Assembly (NCBI RefSeq): GCF_002775205.1
Contig: NC_036456.1
Span: 25,331,850 to 25,395,849 of the forward strand
Length of the DNA stretch: 64,000 nucleotides
From: Xiphophorus maculatus
Taxonomy: Eukaryota; Chordata; Actinopteri; Cyprinodontiformes; Poeciliidae
Direction of reading: 5' to 3'
The notes under the pieces were generated by a model that saw nothing but the letters and a program-made list of their open reading frames with translations, was not told the DNA's origin and did no database searches. Positions 54,977 through 64,000 of the stretch are shown piece after piece. Position numbers and translations under genes: made by a program. Every line of letters begins with the position of its first letter. Within the stretch, counting starts at the first letter, position 1.

Positions 54977-57900
54977 ATGTTGCCGTCTGTGTTGCTGCTG
55001 CTGTTAATCAGCGGAGCTCAGGCTGCTTATTATGGTGCAGTCTTTACCTACGCCGTTGGAAACCTTCCGCCAGGTGGATATCCAGTAAGTTGAGCTTCCT
55101 TATTAATACTGTATTATATTTTATTCTGGTAAAAAAACAAAAAACAAGATGTGTTTACGAACTCTTCACTGTGAATCCACAGGCAGTCAAAGACTTTAAG
55201 GCGAGCTTCAGCTCATGTGAAGAGTTCGACTCTCGGGTTTGTTATGGAGACTGTAGTGGGATGCCAGTTTATCCAGTCGATGAAATCAGAGGTGAATGGT
55301 GTCAGAAGGGATACACTTGGAGTTACTACCCTTCATATCTGGGTGTAAACAATGGAGAGTAAGTCTACTTCAGCATTAAATGGAAACGTATTTTATTATG
55401 TTCGTATTATTGTAACCAAGAACAGTGTTTCCTAAACTCCTGCAGGACAGATCCATCAGTTGGGCTGATTAGGTTATAATCAGATGGTAGAAAATATCTA
55501 GTTTTGTCTGTTTTTAGAGAGAGAGAGCGTTACATGCTTACATTGCAGAACTGTATCATCCACTGTAGGTTTGATGCTACAAACTGGATAGGAAACAGAA
55601 ATGGGATTGAAACGTCAAAAGCAGTTTTGCACTTTGACTATAGAAAACGTTCTGACATCAACAAACCAAACTCATCACCCCAAACCGCCATCATCCCCAT
55701 GTTCAGGTAATTCTGGTTGTCATTTTTAATTTCATTAAAAACAGACCTTTTAATTGACAGCAGAGTATTTAGATGACTGTTGTTTATGTTTTGTTTCATA
55801 ATCATTACAGATGAAACTCTGTGAATCCGTCATACTGAACCAGAGACCAGAGTTACACGAAGCTACAGATTGTTATCGTCATAAAAAATTAACAGTTGTT
55901 CCTATTTCTTTTAAAACAAAATCAGTTAGATGAGTTCACTCTGACCCAAAATTCATTTTGGTTCAAAGTGAACATTAATCAACTTAAAACAAGTGATTGG
56001 ATAAATCAGTGTTACATAAATTTAACTAAATTTGTTCTGTAGAGACAGCTCACTATGAAACTAAAACATAAAATGATGAAAAACAAAATATTCTGGGGGA
56101 AATAACCTTTTATTTTTAAAAATAATCAAACAAACACATGAGAGGACTGGATGTAACTTATGTTCTGTGTTTCTTTTTCTCTCAGAGTTCCTTCAAACTG
56201 CCACAGAAACATCAACTTGTCGGTCTCTGACCCAGATGGAGACGACGTTCGATGCAGATATGCAGCTGATCCAGAGTGTTTCACCTGCACACCTCCACCT
56301 GTCCTCAACGTTTCATCAGTGAGCATCAAATGTTGACATTAAAGAAACCAGGTTTTCTTATTTTTTTATTACATGTGACCATTGAGTGAGTTAGAAAGAG
56401 TTCACCCCTCTGGGACGCATTACTTAACTTTTTAAAACTCTCATGAAGCTGGAAAACCTGAGAGCAAAGTGGTTTTCTTAAGTCAAAATGAAAATATTAG
56501 TTAGATATATTAGTAATATTAGTTTGAGGCGTCTTGAACCTGTCGAGCATCTGTCTAAAAGTAAAATATATTTGTTTCTCTGTTTCATTATCTGTTGAAT
56601 GATCCCACTGGAACCTGACATGTTTTGTTGAATCTTATTTATAGTAAAATCACAATAAATAAATGTAAGTATTTAAATTCAGTTTTAATTTGGACCCTTT
56701 TCTCCTCCTCTCTGTTCTCTCCAGTCTTGTTCTCTGTCATTCAGTCCCACTAACAGCAGCGCTGAAGGTCCGTATGCGGTTCAGATGGTGGTGGAGGATT
56801 TTCCCAGACACAACGTCACTCTGACTGATAGCTTTGGTGTTCAGTCGGTGAAAACTACCAGCGCTGCCATCAGCAGAATCCCTGTCCAGTTTGTTTTCAG
56901 AGGTAAAACTGCATCATTTGATTCACCTAAAGTACATGAAGGAATGCGAAAACAAAATTTAACCACAGCGAGAAATATCTGGTTAGATTAAATACTCTCC
57001 CTCCGGCATCATGTTGTTTGATTTAATAACCAAACCGACCAGTTCCTTTCAGCTTGAATTAATTTGTTTCTTTGTTATTTTCTTCCAGTGGATCCTGCAG
57101 CTCCGTCCTGCACAGAAGGTGAATATCTGCCCAGGTTTCTGCCTCCAACTCCTGAACATGGAGCTCAGATCCTCACCAACTTTAACCAGGCTCTGAAAAT
57201 CAGCATCAGAGCAGAAGCAACCCAGGCTGAGTGAGTGATCAATACAGGAACTTCATAACATTAACTTTTCAGACAGAATAGAAGCTAATCTGATGTATTA
57301 AATAACCCCAATCCATTTAAGTAACATTGATGCTTCAAAAATAAAATGAAATAGCAAAAGATTTTTGGGTAAATTTTCTCTAAGCCTAAAATTATTGTTA
57401 AAAAAAACCTATAAAACTACAGGAATTGTCCAAACATTACTGATGTTATTGAAAACATGCTGCCAATGGCAACACAAACGGTTGTTTTTGCATGTAGAGA
57501 CGCTTTGGAAATATCAGTGCAACAAACTGTTTATTTCCTGTTTATTAAAGGATCTCTGAGCTCCTGTTCAGCGGACCGCCCCGTTTAGCCAAGAGTTCAT
57601 CTGGATCAGGAAACTTCACCCTGACATGGACACCACCTGCCAGTGACGGAGGACTGAAACAAACTATCTGCTTTGTTGTCCAGGCAAAGTTAGGGCTTTA
57701 TCTTATTAATGCAAGGGAAAAAAGCTTAAATTATGAATTTAGCTCTGTGCTGCTTATTGAAATAAAGCTGGTTCACAGCAAAGGCTTTGCAGTACATGAG
57801 CCCTGTTAGGTCTAGCTGAGGGTTCATCTCAGTCTTTGCATGTTTGGCACCAAAACCAATGAGAATCTATGTGGTTTGCATGAAAATGAAGGATAATTCT

Positions 57901-60900
57901 GACCCATCTGCTCATTTAAACTTTAGAAACACTGAGTGCAGAGACACCGAGACATAAAGTTATGAGCTGGCTGGAAATGTTGTGGTTTTCTCTCAAACTG
58001 GTCCAAGACTGGAACCTTGAGGAACTTCAGAAATAATTTTAGTTCACCCAGTTCAACCATTAAAACTGGTAAAATTTAATGGTGCTACTGTGTGCTACTA
58101 TGGGTCTGAACCATTTTGGATAAACACTGAAGCATGCAAATGAATTGGAAACACTCCTTGTTATGTTCTGGATCCAAACATAAGGGGAAAAAAACTCATC
58201 TAACCAGTTTCTGATACACACAAGGAGAGAAAAAATTCAAATGAGTAAACAAATTAGTACCTATTTTATAACGTTGCATTTACTGTAGGAAATAACAAAT
58301 GTTAAAACAAACAGTTTTAATTAAAACATGGAAGTCTCATGTGCTCATGCTGTTTACCAGCAGTTAAAAAAAACTTATGCTGAAGGTTTCATGTCTTAGA
58401 TGCAACTTATTTTGACTCCTAAAGATTAAAACTTACATCCAGCAGCAGTTTAACACGTCACCTGGATTCCAGCTTTTGCACAAATTTAGATGCTGAAGCC
58501 AAGATTTTACATTTTGATCACAACAGAATCATAACTGTGTTGAGCTAAAATCTTGTATCTCTAGCAAAGATTTTTGCACTGTATTGATTTTGTTGAAGTT
58601 GTTGTTTTAAGACTTAAACTGAAACGATTAGTTGTTTTAATAATTTTCCATCTAAGCTGTTGCTCTAATTACCTCCCCAGTTCCTCCGGCTCTGTGTACC
58701 AGTCTGACCTTCGATGCGTCTTTGTGACGACTGGAAACAGTGAGTGGAAATCAGTTTGGTCTTTAGGAGGAATTCAATTTGACTTTTCCTTAATGATAAC
58801 ATGCTGCTCTGTTACAGCGCCTGTTCCCCCTCCAACTACGGCTGCACCCACATCACCACCACCACCCAGTTATAGACTCATGTCTAGTTTAACAACCCAA
58901 CCTTCAGTTACCCCTCCACCAACAACAACTACACTCACAACTACAACCAGCCAACTCACCACAACTACATCTCCACCACCAACAACTACACTCACAACTA
59001 CAACTACATCTCCACCAACTGCAACTTCGGTCACAACTACAACCAGCCAACCCACCACAACTACATCTCCACCACCAACAACTACACTCACAACTACAAC
59101 TACACCTCCACCAACTGCAACTTCGGTCACAACTACAACCAGCCAACCCACCACAACTACATCTCCACCACCAACAACTACACTCACAACTACAACTACA
59201 TCTCCACCAACTACAACTACAACCAGCCAACTCACCACAAACCACCACAACTACACCTCCACCTACTACATCTACGACTATGCTGACTCCTACTACCAGT
59301 CTACTCCACCAACTGCACCCCCAATTACAACCAGCCAAACCACCACATCTCCACCAACTACAACTCTCACAACTGCAACTACACTCACAACTACAACTAC
59401 ACCAACTGCAACTTTGGTCACAACTACAACCAGCCAACCCACCACAACTACATCTCCACCACCAACAACTACACTCACAACTACAACTACAACTACACCT
59501 CCACCACCAACAACTACACTCACAACTACACTCACAACTACACCTCCACCAACTGCAACTTCGGTCACAACTACAACCAGCCAACCCACCACAACTACAT
59601 CTCCACCACCAACAACTACACTCACAACTACAACTAGACCTCCACCACCAACAACTACACTCACAACTACACCTCCACCTCCACCAACTGCAACTTCGGT
59701 CTCAACTACAACCAGCCAACCCACCACAACTACATCTCCACCACCAACAACTACACTCACAACTACAACTACATCTCCACCACCAACAACTACACTCACA
59801 ACTACAACTACACCTCCACCAACTGCAACTTCAGTCACAACTACAACCAGCCAACCCACCACAACTACATCTCCACCACCAACGACTACACTCACAACTA
59901 CACCTCCACCAACTGCAACTTCGGTCACAACTACAACCAGCCAACCCACCACAACTACATCTCCACCACCAACAACTACACTCACAACTACAACTAGACC
60001 TCCACCACCAACAACTACACTCACAACTACAACTACATCTCCACCACCAACAACTACACTCACAATTACAACTACACCTCCACCAACTGCAACTTCAGTC
60101 ACAACTACAACCAGCCAACCCACCACAACTACATCTCCACCACCAACAACTACACTCACAACTACAACTACATCTCCACCAACTACAACTACAACCAGCC
60201 AACTCACCACAAACCACCACAACTACACCTCCACCTACTACATCTACGACTATGCTGACTCCTACTACCAGTCTACTCCACCAACTGCACCCCCAATTAC
60301 AACCAGCCAAACCACCACATCTCCACCAACTACAACTCTCACAACTGCAACTACACTCACAACTACAACTACACCAACTGCAACTTCGGTCACAACTACA
60401 ACCAGCCAACCCACCACAACTACATCTCCACCACCAACAACTACACTCACAACTACAACTACAACTACACCTCCACCACCAACAACTACACTCACAACTA
60501 CACCTCCACCAACTGCAACTTCGGTCACAACTACAACCAGCCAAACCACCACAACTACATCTCCACCACCAACAACTACACTCACAACTACAACTAGACC
60601 TCCACCACCAACAACTACACTCACAACTACAACTACACCTCCACCACCAACAACTACACTCACAACTACAACCAGCCAACCCACCACAACTACATCTCCA
60701 CCACCAACGACTACACTCACAACTACACCTCCACCAACTGCAACTTCGGTCACAACTACAACCAGCCAACCCACCACAACTACATCTCCACCACCAACAA
60801 CTACACTCACAACTACAACTAGACCTCCACCACCAACAACTACACTCACAACTACAACTACATCTCCACCACCAACAACTACACTCACAATTACAACTAC

Positions 60901-63168
60901 ACCTCCACCAACTGCAACTTCGGTCACAACTACAACCAGCCAACCCACCACAACTACATCTCCACCACCAACAACTACACTCACAACTACAACTACATCT
61001 CCACCAACTACAACTACAACCAGCCAACTCACCACAAACCACCACAACTACACCTCCACCTACTACATCTACGACTATGCTGACTCCTACTACCAGTCTA
61101 CTCCACCAACTGCACCCCCAATTACAACCAGCCAAACCACCACATCTCCACCAACTACAACTCTCACAACTGCAACTACACTCACAACTACAACTACACC
61201 AACTGCAACTTCGGTCACAACTACAACCAGCCAACCCACCACAACTACATCTCCACCACCAACAACTACACTCACAACTACAACTACAACTACACCTCCA
61301 CCACCAACAACTACACTCACAACTACACCTCCACCAACTGCAACTTCGGTCACAACTACAACCAGCCAAACCACCACAACTACATCTCCACCACCAACAA
61401 CTACACTCACAACTACAACTAGACCTCCACCACCAACAACTACACTCACAACTACAACTACGCCTCCACCAACTGCAACTTCGGTCACAACTACAACCAG
61501 CCAACCCACCACAACTAGATCTCCACCACCAACAACTACACTCACAACTACAACTACATCTCCACCACCAACAACTACACTCACAACTACAACTACACCT
61601 CCACCAACTGCAACTTCGGTCTCAACTACAACCAGCCAACCCACCACAACTACATCTCCAACACCAACGACTACACTCACAACTACACCTCCACCAACTG
61701 CAACTTCGGTCACAACTACAACCAGCCAACCCACCACAACTACATCTCCACCACCAACAACTACACTCACAACTACAACTAGACCTCCACCACCAACAAC
61801 TACACTCACAACTACACCTCCACCTCCACCAACTGCAACATCGGTCTCAACTACAACCAGCCAACCCACCACAACTAGATCTCCACCACCAACAACTACA
61901 CTCACAACTACAACTACATCTCCACCACCAACAACTACACTCACAACTACAACTACACCTCCACCAACTGCAACTTCGGTCACAACTACAACCAGCCAAA
62001 CCACCACATCTCCACCAACTACAACTCTCACAACTGCAACTACACCAACTGCAACTTCGGTCACAACTACAACCAGCCAACCCACCACAACTACACCTCC
62101 ACCACCAACAACTACAACTACACCTCCACCAACTGCAACTTCGGTCACAACTACAACTACACCTCCACCACCAACGACTACACTCACAACTACAACTACA
62201 CCTCCACCAACTGCAACTTCGGTCACAACTACAACCAGCCAACTCACCACAAACCACCACAACTACACCTCCACCTACTACATCTACGACTATGCTCACT
62301 CCTACTACCAGTCTACTCCACCAACTACAACCAGCCAAACCACAACAACAACTACACTTCCTGGAACCTCCATCACAACCTCAGCGCTGGACGCAGGACC
62401 ATGTAAGTTGACTTTAGAGAGCATCACCAAACCTGGTAAATGTAGACTGTTTCATGAAGCCTTTTATTATCAAATATGTCCTTTGGACACCCAAAAATGT
62501 GTTTTGAAATTGTGTAAAAAGATGTACAAAGTAGCCACTATTCATAGTTCAGATTCAAATATTATTTAGATGCATGACATTTTCTTTTTTACTTTCATGA
62601 ATGTGATTAATTTCAACCTGCTGCTCCGTCCACAGTTACAGCTCCTGTTGCCCCTCCGGTTACATCTGCACCCCTGAGTTAATTATCCTGGTGAATAGTA
62701 ATGTTGACTCTCTGTGCTTCTAGATTATGTTTTGGCTCTAAATGCAAAGATCTCCACCACACTGTCAATGGAGACTGACTCTGGAACCATCATAAACCTG
62801 GTCAGTAACCTCCTTCACGTTAATATTAATGACAACAGTTTCATTCTGGTCCAACAGGTTCCGCTGTTTCTGCAATAAACTGTTTTGTTTTTATCTTGTG
62901 GATTGATTTCTTGTACTTGAATAGTAAAAATATTACTCTATCTTAAGAAATTTGTAAGTGTATAACCCATTTAGCCCAAAGCACCAAATCTCAACTTTGA
63001 TTTTTAGCATGAAAATGTACTTTAGTTTTGTTCTGTGTGGCTTATTGTTTATATAATGTGTTTTTTCTTCAGATCGAAGATGAGCTGATAAGACAAGGAC
63101 TGCCGTCAGACATAATGGTGGAGCTGCTCAGCAGTGGAGCAGTAAAATTTACAACAGTCGCCCCCTAG
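54977..63168 (+). CDS. Secreted mucin-like protein of unknown function, paralogue with Thr/Pro/Ser domain, 11 exons
   Basis: Exons: 54977-55084, 55183-55358, 55569-55706, 56186-56318, 56725-56902, 57089-57230, 57551-57688, 58681-58739, 58818-62402, 62724-62800 and 63073-63168. Frame is kept throughout to TAG, giving 1,609 residues. A signal peptide (LLLLLISGAQA) is followed by an ectodomain homologous to the neighbour at 46999-53754: GEWCQKG, SDPDGDDVRCRYA, ECFTCTPPP, SAEGPYAVQMVVEDFPR, PSCTEGEYLPRFLPPTP and YQSDLRCVFVT. Exons 5 and 6 have exactly the same lengths as in the paralogue (178 and 142 nt). Exon 9 (residues about 358-1552) is an uninterrupted Thr/Pro/Ser array that would be heavily O-glycosylated. 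The C-terminal 57 residues (YYVLALNAKISTT.., IEDELIRQGLPSDIM..) resume the shared domain and end TTVAP without a membrane anchor. The role is unknown; a mucus or surface-coat protein is an inference. The donor of exon 7 (GTTAGG) is weak. Confidence 0.87.
58900..62345 (+). repeat. Coding Thr/Pro/Ser tandem array with higher-order repeats
   Basis: The basic unit encodes variants of TTTSPPPTTTLTTTT and PPPTATSVTTTTSQPT. Longer blocks containing a Tyr/His-rich island recur; the marker TATGCTSACTCC begins at 59279, 60251, 61076 and 62291. The spacings of 972, 825 and 1,215 bp are all multiples of three, so the frame is never broken. Copies 1-3 of the long block are nearly identical, and copy 4 is diverged (Asp to His, shortened). 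Because the array lacks stop codons in several frames, long His/Leu/Gln-, Val/Gly- and Cys/Trp-rich shadow frames appear on both strands. Confidence 0.93.
62636..62682 (+). pseudogene. Relic or cryptic copy of the 5' end of the mucin exon
   Basis: TTACAGCTCCTGTTGCCCC, followed by CTCCGGTTACATCTGCACCC, resembles the acceptor and start of exon 9 at 58812-58850 (TTACAGCGCCTGTTCCCCC, then CTCCAACTACGGCTGCACCC). In the phase required by exon 9 it reaches a TAA at 62680-62682. No GT donor precedes the stop that would restore phase. It is therefore best read as a dead exon fragment within intron 9. Confidence 0.6.
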
Positions 63169-64000
63169 TGGCTAAACATGAGAATGAATTTGATCTTGAA
63201 ACGTGACTTTATATTTCTCGTTTTTCTTTAATCTCTCATCTGCATCATGGAGTTATAGTTATTTGAATCAATGAAAATGAAAGTTTATAATTCTTTTTGT
63301 TGAATGTGAACAAAGACTGTAAAGCTAGAATACTCTGATAGAAATTGTTCACCAATAGATGCAAGCAATAAAATGTCCTTTGGCCTAATAATAACATCAT
63401 GTCTTTTAAAATTTAAGGGACAGTTTTTGGATAAATAAATGGTATAATGAAAGGACATCCTTAAAGATCTATAACATTTCACACTGTAACTTGAAAACAT
63501 GGTATCCAATTTCCAAAATAAATAAACAAAACAACAGAAACAACAAATAAAATGATTTATAAAGTCTCTAAACAAACTTGTCCTTCAAAAAAAGGGTTAG
63601 TTGAGACAAAAACACCAGACTGGAGACTTTTGTTATGCAGTTTTTGGTAGAAAAAAGAGAAAAAATCATGCAAGTGGAAAGGAATTTGTTTTAATTGATC
63701 ATGTGATTAATTGATTTATTGCTTATTGCAACAAGTTTATTCAGGCATTTCACTAAAATGCACCCTGGATGCTTTCTAGTAGAGACTTTCTGGTTGGAGA
63801 ACCCAGTGGAATAAATTAATATTAGATAAATTAGGAAATTAATTTTTTTATTTTGTATACGGTAGCAGTAACTGTGCATGTCAACTTAAAATTTAATATT
63901 TGTAGATTCTGAAGCAGAAAACTGCTTGACAATTGATCCAATGGTTGCACATTTTATTAACCATTCAGACTAACAATTCAATACAGACACAACCAAAACC
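63169..64000 (+). other. 3' flank of the mucin-like gene with family A repeat
   Basis: The sequence after the stop codon is non-coding. AATAAA at 63368-63373 is a candidate poly(A) signal. From about 63385 to 63735 there is a partial family A repeat (AAAGGACATCCTTAAAGATC, 'acttgtccttcaaaaaaagg', TTTTGTTATGCAGTTTTTGG, ATCATGTGATTAATTGATTT). Nothing is recognised after that. Confidence 0.55.

Noticed and set aside
55518-55568. Alternative upstream acceptor for exon 3 of the mucin-like gene (after TTTTTAG)
   Set aside because: It would add 17 in-frame residues. The downstream acceptor at 55569 gives an exon length and alignment matching the paralogue (138 against 141 nt), so it was preferred.
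58870-62411. Very long open frames on both strands across the Thr/Pro/Ser array (Val/Gly-, Cys/Trp/Ser- and His/Leu/Gln-rich)
   Set aside because: They are by-products of a stop-free trinucleotide-like repeat. Only the + frame joined by splice sites to the flanking conserved exons is supported.

Overview
This window looks like a teleost fish genome, probably a percomorph. The genes are vertebrate, split by GT-AG introns into short exons. The introns and spacers are AT-rich and full of fish-type short repeats: TGG(ATGG)n-tailed SINE, palindromic MITE-like elements, ATCC and TG microsatellites. I found no bacterial, viral or organellar gene. All gene models were assembled by hand from splice signals, reading-frame continuity and remembered family sequence; no search was run.

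Layout. (1) 1-1143, + strand: the last coding exon of a gene that enters from the left, most likely frmd7. (2) 5126-35885, - strand: a complete 12-exon stk26 (MST4) kinase, 413 residues, with a 20-kb first intron that holds most of the repeats, including a 123-bp minisatellite. frmd7 and stk26 converge here, as I recall they do at human Xq26.2. (3) 37490-41599, + strand: a complete 9-exon DHHC palmitoyltransferase, 310 residues, divergent from stk26 with 1.6 kb between the start codons. (4) 46999-53754, - strand, and 54977-63168, + strand: two divergent paralogues of a secreted, cysteine-containing, N-glycosylatable protein that I cannot name. Their start codons are 1.2 kb apart. The left paralogue has 425 residues and no mucin region. 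The right one has 1,609 residues because one 3,585-nt exon encodes a Thr/Pro/Ser mucin-like domain.

The most interesting part is the divergent secreted pair. Exon lengths and intron phases match almost one for one between the two genes, except that the mucin exon is an extra symmetrical phase 1-1 cassette. Inside it, a Tyr/His-rich island appears four times. In the neighbouring reading frame that island reads as ordinary Thr/Pro/Ser sequence, so it looks like a compensated frameshift that was later amplified in frame. A relic of the start of the mucin exon lies just downstream of it.

The genes show no obvious shared pathway: cytoskeletal scaffold, STRIPAK-linked kinase, membrane S-acyltransferase and two secreted proteins. 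The orientation alternates (+ - + - +), giving two convergent and two divergent pairs.
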